Below, in pieces: positions 10,732 through 23,466 of a stretch of 64,000 nucleotides of DNA. The notes below the pieces were generated by a model. That model had not been told where the DNA came from. It was given only the letters and a program-made list of their open reading frames with translations, and searched no databases. Within the stretch, counting starts at the first letter, position 1, and each line of letters begins with the position of its first letter. Both the position numbers and the translations under genes were made by a program. Where the stretch lies: NCBI GenBank assembly GCA_013423325.1, contig BLJB01000003.1, positions 1 to 64,000 of the forward strand, read 5' to 3'. This DNA comes from Usnea hakonensis. Taxonomy: Eukaryota > Ascomycota > Lecanoromycetes > Lecanorales > Parmeliaceae.

Positions 10732-13700
10732 TGCGCAAACACTCAATTGACACAAATCTTCAATGACGATTTTGACTAGTGGAGTATATTTGTAGGTTTG
10801 TATATACGTATGTAAGGAACGTGGAACGAATGAAGCATTCCTTTACAGATCACTATACTAAGCACGACGGCCAGTGTGAAGAAGTGACGAAAAAGAGGAA
10901 AGAGTGAAAGCAAAGAGGTCCTTTGGAATTGGGCGCTTGGGCAATGTTATAGGAAGTCTCGCGCGGTTTGCAGGAGTAGTGTCAGAAGGGTTTCCGTTTC
11001 ACCATTCTTCTCACATCCTTCTAGCGAGCAACGTCCTCAAGCCACCAGGTCGGATCAACAGGGTAGGGTACTATTATTCGTTGCTATGTTGTGCGCCAGA
11101 CCTGCACCCTTGAGCTTCCTTGAGCTTTCAGAGGTGTGAAGAGCAAAAGAGAGCTGCAGAAAGGTCAAACTTTAAAGCACTAGCCACATACTAGAAACGT
11201 GTATTCCGCCAATGAACGATCATCTCTCACTAGCCACATCGTCAAGTCCAACCAAGTGCTCCTGTAAGCGCCAGGAAGAAGGAAGTCACAGTACTAATCA
11301 TGCCTGCATTCACCGCATTCGAGCCAATAAGGAGGGGTAAACAAATGTAGCTGTACGCTCATTCGAGCCTTGAGCCTGCACAGTAGACAGTAGAGTGAAC
11401 AGGCTCGGCTCGCAACGGGAAAGGGTACTTGCTGTACTTCCATTTGTACCAAACTTTTTCTGCCTCCTTCCATTTCGCCCCTCCCAAATTCAAAAAGCAT
11501 GTCGCCGAGCGAGACGTCATATCATTTCCACATATGGATTCCCTCTATCTACGTTAGCACCTTATCAGAGTCAAAAAGACGATTGTCTCAAAATTATTAT
11601 TTCATATGTGAGGCACCGAAAAAGAGACGCAAGAAGAGAGCCCAATACCAAAAGAAGGATGACTTCTGGCGCAAGGGACAAAGTACCATGTACCTAATAC
11701 ACCTTACCTTAAACAATATGCGCATTGGCCTCCCTCCCCACTATCACCACATCCCACTTTTCGCAATACAAATAACATCCCCGCATTTGCAGCAAATAGT
11801 GATATCGATGGCGTGCATGCTCCATCTTCTGCCTACTTAGGTACAGTACGATACGAATCACACATACTCACCGTACCTCCAAATTCGGATAATCGATACA
11901 TACCAGTCTTCTCATTGGATTCCCTCTACAAGGTGGACGGACTCGACTCCAATCCTTACCCTACTTCCCCAATAATTTCTGCTCACATGATCAAAATATC
12001 ATGCGGGCGATCAATTCGGGATCCTTCTACTCCACCTTCAATCGATCAGTGATCACAAGTCTTCACCGCCAGTCATCGCTACTGATCCAGGTCGATACGA
12101 CCACCGAAAACGTTTGGGATGCGACAACCTCCTCGAGTGGATGGACATGTTCGGGACCCACAGAAATCTTGTGCTTTAGGGAAGTCCAAGTCACCGGGGG
12201 CTTTTGTTGTCAAACGTCTTTCCAATTTCCGTCCTCTCACAGTCACCGGTGGCTTTACGACTGAGAAAATGTCAGGAGTGGTGGTGGCCAAAAGGCCCGC
12301 TAAAGATCGACCCTGGGCGAATCTCATGCACAAATCTTGTCCACGAGTAGTAATGTGTACACCGACAATTGTTCCAAGTCCTCAGGACATGTGGGAAAGC
12401 CACATGATGGTCTCAAATCTTTGTCGCTGATACTTATTCAAGATTCGCCGATTTTTGTTTTACTTGCCAGCCAATGATAATTTCATAATGGCTGACCCAG
12501 CAAAATGCCCGTAACGGCGGCCGTTTGTGACAATCTAATTAAAACAAAAAGGGACATTTTGTGCTCGCATCGGAAATGAAGCAAAATCATCTCAGACAGG
12601 AATCGTTTCCTTGCAGATCTTGCCCACATTGACACGATCCCGCCGTTGAGTCTGATGTATTCTTAGCAAATATATCTGTTTTTACATCATCAAGTCAGCC
12701 TAATTTGTTGCCATCTCCGACCTATCATGAAGCTCGTTTCCCCGCAGCAGCAAGTTTAAGTTTTTAAAGTAGCTAACTTTTATCAAGCTTCCCTTTTGGC
12801 GCTGGAGCGGCACGTTTCTTTAAGAGCAGCGCTAAAAGTTTCAACGTCCGCTGGCCTGTCATGATGCCAAGAAATGAAGAACGAAGGAATCACGTTGCCT
12901 TAGCCCTTGGTAGATTTACCCCAATTCCCACATTCATCTACAGTAGCGTCGCGAGTATCGTGCACTTGTATGGTTGGCTTATGCTCAATCTCGTGATCTC
13001 GCAATTTGGATCTTAATTTGCGGGTCTGACTTGGGAGGGAGAGCCTGAGAGGGGTTTGGGAGCTGGGAAGCTTTGGGAAGCTGGAACATGGCGTCGGCGC
13101 TGTGGTCAATCCAGCCGATTCGTGCAGGGACTTTTTGCTGCTTCTTGAACTAAAAAAAACGACTTAGTGAAAAGTTGCGTCGAGTGAATTATTCCTCTGC
13201 AGCCTGAATGACAAAAAGAGCAGATATCTCGACTCCAGCGTGAGGCGCATACATGATACGGGGAAGCAACGGAAAAAGATGTGACGAGTTCTGATTGTCA
13301 TGCAGTAGCTCCAGAACGGACTGGCGAGGCTTGCAGACTTTGCAGTGATGCCAGTGAAATAATAATAATGGATGAATGGAAAAAGTTGCCTTCCTTCGAC
13401 CCGCCCCGCTGCGGGCAGAGAAGCTAGGCACCGATAAAGTGCTGTACCTCTTCTGCTTACTTGTACTTTATCTCATGACTGCATATCAATCTAACCGAGC
13501 CCGGAGCTATTATCATGATTAACAGCCAGGGTCTTCCTGAGACTATTGACTTGCCCGAGCTTTGGGCGCTTGGAAAATGGCAAAGATGGCAAAAATAGCA
13601 AAATTACCCCTCTTTTCAATCTGGAAAGCTCTAAAATTGGTAGCGTATGAGTGAATCATTTTTTTGATTCCATCATGCCAATCGACGGCCAAGCTCCTCA

Positions 13701-14233
13701 ATCTTCATTAGTAGCCTGTTACGTACCGTAGTGATCCATTATCTGGCCCGGCGCATTATTATTATTATTATTATTATCTTACTCGTACATGTATCTCTGT
13801 GCCTACTTTATTTTACCCTTACCGACTCGGATTTCCCACTAGGCTCTAGCCTTTTAGCTATCGCGGGGGTGGGTCGAAATGCACGGTTCATTTTTAGAAA
13901 CATTGGCTTTCCACTCCGTACCCTTGGAGCCTTTCCTAATTATGTCTGTCTACATATACTCCATCATGTCCAGGTCTTCACTTCAAGGACTCTTGCGGCA
14001 GACCGTGGAACTATTGTTCTCCCATCCTATCACTCTTTCACCCATCATACCTTGGAGCCAGCTGGTCAGGCTCCTACTCTTTAATACTACTCACATATCG
14101 GTCTTGCTCTGCGCCTTTGCATTTTTAGCCTTCGAATCCCACTCCTCCCAACCCCCCTCCGACCCCGCATCCATATCTATAGACAACATCTCCACTGCTC
14201 CTTTGAAAATCCCTTTAGACGCGAAGATTACCC
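10732..14233. other. 3.5-kb gene-poor interval
   Basis: Between the divergent SAM-PH gene and the Zn2Cys6 regulator I see no supported gene. Several short open frames exist (11395-11697, 11499-11840, 12119-12430, 13189-13431), but they overlap others in antisense and have no motif. It contains an (ATT)n run at 13755 and two short copies of a GTCACCGG(G/T)GGCTTT motif near 12190 and 12240. It probably holds the promoter and a long 5' leader of the transcription factor. A non-coding RNA cannot be excluded. Confidence 0.5.
13755..13777. repeat. (ATT)n microsatellite
   Basis: Seven ATT units plus AT, in the interval upstream of the Zn2Cys6 gene. Confidence 0.95.
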
Positions 14234-16270
14234 ATGTCACCCAAAGCAGCAGGCCAGACTGCCAAGTCTGTGCAAATGGTCGCGCCAAAGCAATCGCCCG
14301 CCAAGGTCAATGGAGCTAGCAAGATGCACAGAAGATCGCGCTCAGGTATGTAACTGCGACTTTCTATCCTCTCGTCAATCGACTAAAGTCGGAATCAAGG
14401 ATGTTATACCTGTCGCCTCCGAAGGAAGAAGTGCGATGAAGGCCAAAACTTATGCAAAGCTTGTAGGAACTTAGGTCTCCAGTGCGAATACAAGCGACCC
14501 TTGTGGTGGAATGACAACACTCTGCGGAAGAAGCAGAAAGAGCACATCAAGATGGCCATCAAGCGCACCAAGGTGTCGGAGAAGGCGGCACAGGGTTCCA
14601 TGGGTGCGGACACTCCTCCAGGATTATCATACTCCCTGCCAACATCAGCGACCTTTTCAGGAAATCCACTCACCCGTGCCCCATCTGTCGGCTCGCCGTA
14701 CTCCCCTGGCTATGACTTCAGTCAACAGCCAATCCACGACCAATTTGACATGTACAACAATGTTCTGTCCCCCCCTTACGATGCAGATTCACACTACCAG
14801 ACTTTCCTTCCACCACCTTATGAAGTTGACATCAAGACCGAGAGCCAAATGTACGTAAACGACGTTCCTACACGGAAAGACTCCTCGACGTCGAGCTTCA
14901 GCACATATCATCCACCGCCAGTCACGGCCGGGATGACGCCTTTCCAGGAAGAGCACGCCTGGGTACATGATGAAATTTACGGTAATGAAAACATATATGG
15001 AGCTGAGGAGACATTGGACTTCGACTTCGGGTATGACGCACCGCACTTTTCGTCAGTCAACATCGACGTCGAAGAATGCGACAGACCATTGCTGGACCAC
15101 TTTGTCGCAAATGTCCTAAGGCTCATTTTCCCAGTACACGAGGTCAACCAGCATGGTTCGGAAAGGTCAGATATAATATTGCATGCTCTTGAGTCAAACA
15201 AGGCCTACCTGCACTGTGCTCTGAGCATCTCTGCAAGCCATCTCAAGTCTATCCAGCGAGTACAAAGCGAGCAACTTGAACTTGATATTATGAGGCACCG
15301 CGGCGCATCGATCTACGAAATATGCGAGGCATGCAAACGTAACACCGACACTGACCACGAACAGATCCTGGAAGCAAGTTTGGGCATGATATTTTTCCAA
15401 TGCACTGTTGGCAGACCAGCAGATGCGTTGGCGGATATACCATGGCACCAGCATTTCCAAGCAGCTACTGATTGTGTAAAAAGGCTCCACTTGCAGCACA
15501 ATGTTGAACCGGTAAATGGGCAGATCCCCCGCTCGCCATTCAACATGACACTCACCTCATGGATCGATATCCTCGGCGCAACTATGCTAGGACAATGCCC
15601 CCAATTCGCAGCCACATACCGCGGAAGGAATGAGAGGAACATGACCTCTGGCTTGTCCGAACTTATGGGCTGCGAGGACAAGGTCATGTACATCATCTCA
15701 GAGATTGCCTGCTTGGACTCGCTCAAAATTACCGGCCAACTTGACCACTTTCAAATCTGCTCGCTCGTCGTCTCGCTTGGAAAGTATTTGGACACCATAG
15801 AATATCCAGAGTCAGGACGCGCGGAGTATGAGCAAGCTTCAACAGAGACCGGTGCCATCCGTCCAAGGCAACTCTCGAAGAACATGACAGCAATGTACCT
15901 GCTTGCCGCACGCATCTATGTTAGCTCTTTGGTGCCTGAATCCTCGAGAAACAGCGAATCTATGCAAGGCCTCGTGGCTAGATTAACAGGTGTGCTCGAA
16001 TTGATTCCCGCTGGGCCAGACGGGTTCGATCGCTCGCTCGTTTGGCCGCTCTTAATAGGTGGATCCATGAGCACTCCTAATTCACCATTTCGCTATGTCT
16101 TCGCGGACCGAATTGCAAACCTTGGTGAGCATGCAGAGTTTGGCAGCTTTGGCCGAATGGTGCGCCTGCTTCAGGAAGTATGGCGCCAAGCCGATGAGGC
16201 AGGAGAAAATCAGAACGTCCACTGGCGGGACGTGATGCGACACAAGGGCTGGGACTACCTGTTAATATGA
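14234..16270 (+). CDS. Zn2Cys6 fungal transcription factor
   Basis: Two exons, 14234-14345 and 14400-16270, joined in phase (G|GA codon) through a GTATGT...AAG intron, give about 660 aa. The N-terminus is basic (MHRRSRSG) and runs into a binuclear zinc cluster with Cys39, 42, 49, 56, 59 and 66 (spacing C-x2-C-x6-C-x6-C-x2-C-x6-C; GCYTCRLRRKKCDEGQNLC). Part of the cluster is split by the intron, a common arrangement in fungi. After a Pro/Ser/Tyr-rich linker comes an all-helical regulatory region starting around DRPLLDHFVANVLRLIFPVH, like the fungal transcription factor 2 family, and running to the C-terminus. It should be a nuclear DNA-binding regulator recognising CGG-type elements. Its targets cannot be told from context, since the neighbours are unrelated. 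The specific orthologue is not recognised. Confidence 0.9.
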
Positions 16271-17048
16271 TAGAGGAACCTTGATGGTTGAATCTATCGG
16301 CAGGGAGTCATATTTCCCAATAATGAACTGCGCATCCTGGTCTGTTTTTCGATATTTCCTGTACGATGTCAGAGCGAGGACAAGGGACGTGGACAGGAGA
16401 GGCAATGCATAGGCTGGCTGGGATTAAGGATGCATTAAACTACTCACTTGAGCGAGTAGCTGGTCATTTTCGAACGATACCCCGATTTGTTTCATGTCGA
16501 AGTTTGGGGCTGATGGGCATGCAAGGCGTTGGTGGTGACTGCAGCGGAGATTCTGGGCAACTCCGGAGGTGGAGTTTGACTCCCTCGTGGTGGTATAGAC
16601 CCTCCCTGCCATGAATGGCGGTCGAAGACTGGCAAATTGTCTCTCCGCCGGGTGGAATGCTATAGCGGGACAAGTCTTGTCACTAAGGGTTGTGTGGAAA
16701 CCTGGATGCTTTGTAGATTTCAGAGGAAGCCTTCAAAGCCCAAAAACATTCAGAACGAGACATCAGTTTTCAAGTCCCATGTAACTTCCTAAAATGTAGA
16801 TTCTCATTATTCCAAGTCCGAAGAAACAATACTACGACGAAGTACATACTCGAGAAACGCTGAAGATCAAGAAGCTCTTGGCATTCCGCTATTAAAATGT
16901 GCGATCGGGCTTCTCCGACTTCCACTGTAACAATGTGACGGCGTTTGCCACCGTGACCGATCTACATTCGAGACAGGCTGGTAAAAGTCGTTGTACAGAT
17001 GCATGACTACTGGCTGCTGTGCTACTTGGAACTTCGAAAAAAACCACA
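16271..17048. other. Intergenic, no gene seen
   Basis: This lies between two tandem plus-strand genes. Open frames at 16366-16614 and on the opposite strand are short and motif-free. An in-frame ATG at 17019 lies upstream of the chosen start of the next gene. Confidence 0.5.
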
Positions 17049-19534
17049 ATGGCCCCCATGAAGCCTAGTAAGGAGCCTGACGGCGAAGAAACATATCCAA
17101 GTACTATAGCCGGCTATAACAGCAATGTTGATGCCATTAGAGAAAAAGAATTCCCTATGCTTCAAGGTAGGCCCACACAGGTACACCGTATGGAGCTAAG
17201 AGACTTACATTGCCTGCAGGAGCGATCTACCTCGATCATGCAGGCACAACTCTATACCCCAAATCCCTAATAGAGGAGTTCTCTCAAGTCATGACATCGA
17301 CCCTACTCGGCAACCCTCACTCCGCTTCATCATCCTCTCAGCGATCGACTCGTCGTGTAGAAGACGTACGCCTACGAGTGTTACAGTTCTTCAATGCAGA
17401 CCCTGATCATTTCGACCTCGTCTTTGTTGCAAATGCTACAGCGGGGATTAAGTTAGTGATGGAAGGCCTTCAAGCACAAGAGCGTGGGTTTTGGTACGGA
17501 TACCATAAGGATGCTCATACGAGCCTGGTTGGGGTTCGGGAAGCTGCGAAGGGTACACCGCGTTGTTTCGAGTCGGACAGTGAGGTCGAGGAATGGCTTG
17601 GTGAGGGTATCAATGGACTTCCTGGGGATATCGGGGTAGGCCTATTCGCATACCCCGCTCAATCAAATATGGATGGAAGACGATTGCCTTTGTCCTGGAC
17701 GAGCCAACTCAGGTCATCCAAGCTTTCAACCTATGTATACAGCCTTCTCGATGCCGCTGCGTTCGTTTCTACGTCCCCTCTCGATCTCAGCAATTTTGCC
17801 AATGCGCCTGACTTCACCGTCCTGAGCTTTAACAAAATCTTTGGTTTCCCGGATCTGGGAGCGCTGATTGTGCGAAATGAATCTGCGCCAGTGCTGCAAC
17901 AACGAAGCTATTTTGGCGGCGGCACAGTGGAATTGGTAACATGCGGGCGAGAAAGTTGGCACATACGGAAGAATGGCTCGCTGCATGAGCAACTGGAGGA
18001 CGGTACCCTGCCAATACACAACATCGTTGCTCTCGACAGCGCTATGAATGTTCATGAGCGGCTATTTGGATCTCTCGAACTTGTCGCTGTGCACACTGGT
18101 TTCCTGGCCGAACAGACATTTAGTAAGCTCGCTGCTTTACGGCATCACAATGGCTCCTCGGTCTGCCAAATGTATCGAGACCTCTCGACGTCCTACAGAG
18201 ACAGCAGATTTCAAGGGCCAATCATAGCTTTCAATCTTCGTGACAGGAGAGGCGAGTGGATCAGCAATGCTGAGGTCGAGAAGCTTGCAAACATTCGCAA
18301 CATTCAGCTTAGAAGCGGAGGTCTTTGTAATCCCGGAGGAATCGCATCCGCCCTCGATCTGGCACCTTGGGAGTTGAAGCGTAATTTTTCTGCCGGCCAT
18401 CGTTGCGGAAACGAGACTGACATCCTCGGTGGGAAGCCGACGGGGATGCTCAGGGTAAGCCTTGGTGCTATGAGCAATATTCATGATGTAAACACTCTTA
18501 TTGAGTTCGTCGAAGAGTTCTTCGTAGATCACACTGAAGTGCCACAGCGAGCCGAGGCTTCTTCAATGCTTGGGCATGCATTATGTGTTGAGACTCTTAC
18601 TATATATCCCATCAAGAGTTGCGGGGGGTGGGAAATACCACCCGGCATTTCGTGGGACGTCAGGGCAGAAGGGTTGGCTTGGGACAGAGAATGGTGTTTG
18701 GTCCATGAAGGCACTCGAACAGCATTGAGCCAGAAAAGTTTTCCTAAAATGGCATTACTCAGACCAAGTCTCGATTTGGAAAAAGGGCGTCTATGTGTAC
18801 GTTTTCATGGACTAATACCTCCCAGTACGCCCAACGAGATATCTGTGCCTCTTTCTGCCAATCCTGGTGTGTTTCAAAACTGCCATGATGGGCTTCCGAT
18901 GCCCACTTCGCGAGTCTGTGGCGAGAATATCCTCGCATACGTGTACGCGTCGAAGCATATCGCCGAATTCTTCACGACCCTGATTGGGGCACCTTGTACT
19001 CTCGCAAGATTTCCGGCTGCCGTAGCAGGGCTTTCGACGAGACACTCAAAAGCAGGCCTGAATGCACCAGGCAAGATCGTATCTTCATCTCAAACGCCCA
19101 AAACTATGCAGAGACCAATCTTGTTATCAAACGAGAGCCCTATTCTGACCATATCACGCTCCAGCCTTAATCGACTCAACGAACAAATCAAGGTCAAAGA
19201 CGGCAAAGCCGCTCATGCTTCGGTCTTCCGTGCTAACATCATCGTTGCTGAGGATCCTGATTCTAGCCCCGGCTCCGAGAATCCGTACGTCGAGGATGAT
19301 TGGCGCTCCTTATGCATTGGTCATGATGTCACCCTCGATGTGTTAGGAGGCTGTCGCAGATGCCACATGGTATGCGTAGATCAGCGTAATGCGGAGAAGA
19401 ACGAAGAACCATTTGTCACGCTGGCCAAGACAAGGAGAAAGGACGGGAAGGTATACTTTGGGGTGCATACCTCGCTAGCTCTAACACAGAGAGGACAGGT
19501 CAGGGTAGGTGACAAGGTTTGCCCCACCCTATGA
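17049..19534 (+). CDS. hxB: Molybdenum cofactor sulfurase (NifS-like plus MOSC domains)
   Basis: Two exons, 17049-17166 and 17220-19534, spliced in phase (G|GA) to about 810 aa. The intron cuts just before AIYLDHAGTTLYPKSLI, the start of the class V aminotransferase (NifS-like) domain. The PLP-lysine motif LSFNKIFGFPDLGALIVRN places Lys at about 245. The catalytic-loop motif LRSGGLCNPGGIA carries the conserved Cys. From about residue 497 (IYPIKSCGGWEIPPG) a MOSC N-terminal barrel and MOSC domain follow, with GGCRRCHMVCVDQ near the end. The enzyme adds the terminal sulfido ligand to Moco, activating xanthine dehydrogenase and aldehyde oxidase in the cytosol. Length and architecture match Aspergillus hxB and animal MOCOS. 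An in-frame ATG at 17019 could add ten residues. Confidence 0.95.
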
Positions 19535-20338
19535 TTGTCTTCATTTGCTCGACTCATTCGCAAACGACAAGCATACAAGTGAATCGCGCCATGCTCAGCT
19601 CTTTCAAAGATCAGGCCATAGGATGGACGTTCTTAAAGTGCTTTACCACAACCTAATTATTGTGCGACATACTCTATAAGAGGGTATTCAATCAATATGG
19701 ACCTCTTCATTAATCGGCGCGCATCGTATCTGTATTGATGAGTCATACATTATCAAAACTGGCTACATTTCATGGCGTGTCCGACAGCCTGGCTTTCTGC
19801 CGAGCTAATCGGGATATTTCAAAGTACAGTTGTGGGCGCCGTAGGACCATCACCCAACCAAGGTTTCTTCTGTCCTACAGAATCCTACTAGAGACACGGA
19901 TGACTTTGCACATGTGTAAAGAACTGAATGGACTACGATGATATTGTATGCTGAACCCAATGGGGTACAGTATAGGTATAGGTCTAATTGTACATCCTAG
20001 GCAAGATCTATTGCAATCATGAGGGAAAAAGAAGAAGGGTGTTGAGCCAGAATGTTCGTCCCTCGATGAAGGCGGAAATCACAATCTGCCAAGACGATAT
20101 CGCCAACGAAGGGCAGCAAGTGTGTAGCATTTGGGGGCACTAATGCAGGAGGAGACGGAAGCCCTCGATACGTATCTCGAGGCTCGAAATAGTATTACGA
20201 CGCTTATATGGTGGTCGAGACTGATAAGCGCAATCACGACAATTTAGACCGCGACTCGAAACTGAAGTGGCTTTTCGTCCTCGAGCGAAAGGCTTGCCGT
20301 CCTGACATCTACTAGAGGCTTCCCCCATCTCACGGACC
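19535..20338. other. Intergenic, no gene seen
   Basis: Separates the sulfurase from the secreted-protein gene. Short frames such as 19735-19941 have no recognisable feature. Confidence 0.5.
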
Positions 20339-21933
20339 ATGTTCTTCTGTCTCACACTCTGGGCCGTATACGCAGTCCTACCGCAGCAATCTGAATGCCT
20401 TGACCCTGAGCCAAATCTAACCCCGAACTTAGGGTCACCTGCGACCATCTTAATACCATCAAATAATAGCGACACGTCTGCAAACAAGCTGACAATCACA
20501 TGCGACGGAATGACATACGGCAAGAATTTGAAAGTACCCAGTTGTCGCAAAGTATTCGATTATATGAGCCACGATTCGACGCAGTACACTTTTGTCGAAC
20601 GTTTAAGTGGGATACCAGGTGACGTTTCGCTTCCTTTGAGAACTTACAGCAGTAAGTACTCCACACAGATGCGCCGTCCCTTTGGATTAAGTCCTCCGCC
20701 GCTTAGCCTACAGATACCGTCCATCTCATTCTGACCCTTTAATAGACGACGGGTTGTGTTTCATCCAACCATTCCTTAAAGAAAATGTAGTTTCTGGGCA
20801 CGCGTCCTCCATTGAAATTGGTCATGCTGCGTATACGACGTTTCAATCATGTGTTGTCAAAAGAGGTGTGGGAGGTGTGGCATCCAATATAGGTAAGTGT
20901 CCGGAGTTCAGATAGGCGCTAGGCTTGTAATCCAAGATTTCTGGTACTGGGAAGCCTAATGGCGTGCGAGCATTGACAATCTGAACTTCAAGTCTAAACT
21001 TCTACATATTGATATCGATTCTCGTTAGGTGGGGATAACCATGTAAATGTTGCAATTGCTGGCTACAAACCAGTCGTAAGTGCACTTTGCAAATCCTTTT
21101 CCCCAACCCGTATTTGGTGTCTCGATCCTCAAACATTTCTTGCGTAAATATTCCCATAACTCTTACAGATCTTTCATTCTACCCTTAAGCTTTCTGCTAC
21201 CTCAAATGAGTAACACTGACTCGGAAGTGTACAGGTCCGATGCGATCCGACATCGACTCCCGGACCCCCGTGGAATTCTTGTGTTGCTCTCTTTGCGAAC
21301 ATGAGAGCTAACAAGGATGCTCGAAAATTCGGATATGCTGGAGAACCCGGGGTCCAAGAGCAGTTGCCTCTCGTGCTAGAAGCAGGTAAGATAGATTACC
21401 TTGTATCCTTCAAGTCAGGAAGCAGCATTTCTGATATCTTCGATTGGTTTCATCCGCACAGCCGACGGGAAGTGTCAAGTTAGGATCGACATTCAGGGCC
21501 CGGCGACTACTGCGAGGTGGTACGGGATTTGGGAAGCGGTCACGGTCATCGCTAGTATGTGCACGAGAGCGAAAGACAAGGGAGGTAAAGCAAAGAATCT
21601 TGGTACGTCCTACGTATATAAGGGCCCCCCCCGGCGAATCCGGTAGCTCAAAGTTAGCTGACGAGTGCTCCAAAAGGTCTCGCCGGAGACATTACTGTTG
21701 AGCTGTCGGCCTTCAAGGATAACTCTGGTGGGAACTCTGGAAATACGTCCACGGTCACGTTGGCGCATGCTGGTGGTGTTTTGCAAGATTCCGACTCTGA
21801 ACAGACTGACATGTCCGCGTTCAATCAGAGCGTCCCTTTTGAATTGATGGCGGGAGTCTTGCAAGACAACAGCTCCGTGGTGACCCTGCTCGGTGACAGT
21901 GGGACGAATGACTCGGCCGTGGCTAGCGCTTGA
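20339..21933 (+). CDS. Secreted Cys-rich protein of unknown function, six exons
   Basis: Six phase-consistent exons are inferred: 20339-20651, 20746-20892, 21029-21075, 21235-21385, 21462-21602 and 21677-21933, about 351 aa. The hydrophobic start MFFCLTLWAVYAVL suggests a short signal peptide. The body has two similar halves. Each shows a C...W/SC..V pattern, a Phe-Gly or Phe-Val segment, a V.LPL stretch and then (N/A)DG(L/K)C followed by F/V-rich sequence: GIPGDVSLPLRTYS...DGLCFIQPFL and QLPLVL...DGKCQVRI. Between them lies RGVGGVASNIGGDNHVNVAI. The end is Ser/Asp/Asn-rich. I recall fungal secreted hypothetical proteins with this tandem pattern but know no function. The fourth exon has a long upstream intron (159 nt) and is supported by WNSCVALFANM, which fits the repeat. 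Confidence 0.7.
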
Positions 21934-22782
21934 CTACCGGGCAGTATGGATTAAGCGTCTGTATCTATGGGCTTTTTGAACGCGCACGCACAGCCCTCTG
22001 TCAGTCGTACCGTTACAGTCACCGCAAGGCTACGCTATAATACTCGTACGACGCGCAGGTCGGATGGCACATCTTACAACCATTGAACCAAGCCTTTGCA
22101 TGCGTGCCTCGAACCAACTGAACACAAGCAAAGAAACGTGATCGCAATCAAGACACGTTCTCAAAGCGCTCAGGTCCACCCTCTTTCCTAGCTCGTGGCT
22201 CATGATCAGAAAGGTGAAGTGAAGAATAGGCAATGACGGAGCGTAAGCGCTGTGTTCCCTGGAAGTATGTTGCAGTGTAACAGTACTCCTACCGACCTAT
22301 ACCTATACTCCAGCCGTGCCTCCCTAGGTCAAGGCACGGTATCTTCTTCATTGTTGGGAGGCGTGAAGAACAATGCATAGGTAGATGGGATAATTCTTTA
22401 CTAACCGCCCGCCTACCTCATCAACTCTACTACCCTTGTCCCCCACATCGCTGCTCCATACATAACTCCGTACTTTCCTTTCCTTTCCGCAAAAGTTTAA
22501 AAAATCTCCAACGCGCTATGAAATAAACCCTTGCCCCGGTCATGAATAAGTAAGGTAATCAACTACCGTATGTCGAGCGGTTACAGACAACAATATGAGT
22601 AAGGTAGTGATTGGCCCCGTCTTACGCGCCCCGAGAAAGTTTTAAAGTTAAGGTATGCAAGCTAGGGAGTCTAAGGTAAGGTAATTTAAGGTGAGGGTTA
22701 GCGTGGGCGGCTACGGAGGGGTTCGGCTGCTGTTTATTGGGTTTTGCGGAGTATGGGGTGTAGGGACTTTTTTTTTTTTTTT

Positions 22783-22841
<59 letters not shown>

Positions 22842-23466
22842 GTTCAATGGGGTTGCATGATGCGAGATGCGGGAGGAGCGTTTGGGGTGATCCTTTTGGT
22901 TTGTGGTTTTGTTTTGTTTTGTTTGATGTTCATGCGCTTTTGTTGGGTACGTACAACATGGAGAGAGGGAAAGAGAACAAAAGGTGTGTGTGTGGAATGG
23001 CAATGCAAGTAATGTAATCGATGAGACGGGGTGGGTAGAAGTGGTAGCAGGAATTTTGATTGATAGAAGCAAACGGTGGTATCTTGGCGCAGAACAGTGA
23101 CTGTGCCTTGCCCAGCTCCCCTCCTCCCCTGCTTGTGTCCGTTGCAAGCTCCGATGCGCCAGTAAGGATCAGAAAGCAAACAAAAGCAAAGTTTAGCGGA
23201 ACTCCATACTGCCGTGTAGAGTTCGACGCCCGGCTCCAAATTTCGTCACATCGTGTGCCTCCCATGTCGCGCAGGGAAAAGGGATGGAAAATGCGTTTTG
23301 CTTTAAATAGCGCGCAAGAGCATCGTGGCGCAACATTAGGTCGTAAGACGATTCCGAAGCCAAATAGTGTAGTGATGGTGGATGGCATGCGTATGGAGTG
23401 AACTGTAAGATTAAAAGTGAACCATGACGGTGAATGTAGATGAGGTGTAGGTGCGCGGGGCGAGCT
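21934..23466. other. Intergenic interval with a T25-G48 homopolymer junction
   Basis: Between convergent genes. It contains several TAAGGTA motifs (22549-22690) and the T/G tract at 22768-22840. Open frames across the tract on both strands (for example poly-Gly or poly-Pro/Lys products) are artefacts of the homopolymers. Confidence 0.6.
22768..22840. repeat. T25 followed directly by G48
   Basis: Positions 22768-22792 are all T and 22793-22840 are all G on the plus strand, with no interruption. The G run could form G-quadruplexes. Homopolymers this long are hard to sequence, so exact lengths are doubtful. Confidence 0.9.

Noticed and set aside
13189..13431. 80-aa minus-strand frame in the long gene-poor interval
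   Set aside because: Short, motif-free, and without a matching splice context.
14131..14150. TTCGAATCC as a tRNA B box
   Set aside because: No matching A box or acceptor stem could be folded around it; it lies in the leader of the Zn2Cys6 gene.
14234..19534. Regulator, sulfurase and later SDR/hydrolase genes as a biosynthetic cluster
   Set aside because: No polyketide, peptide or terpene core enzyme or tailoring set is present; the genes are unrelated housekeeping or solitary accessory functions.
22734..23147. Open frames across the T/G homopolymers
   Set aside because: They exist only because homopolymers contain no stop codons; products are poly-Lys/Pro or poly-Gly/Phe.
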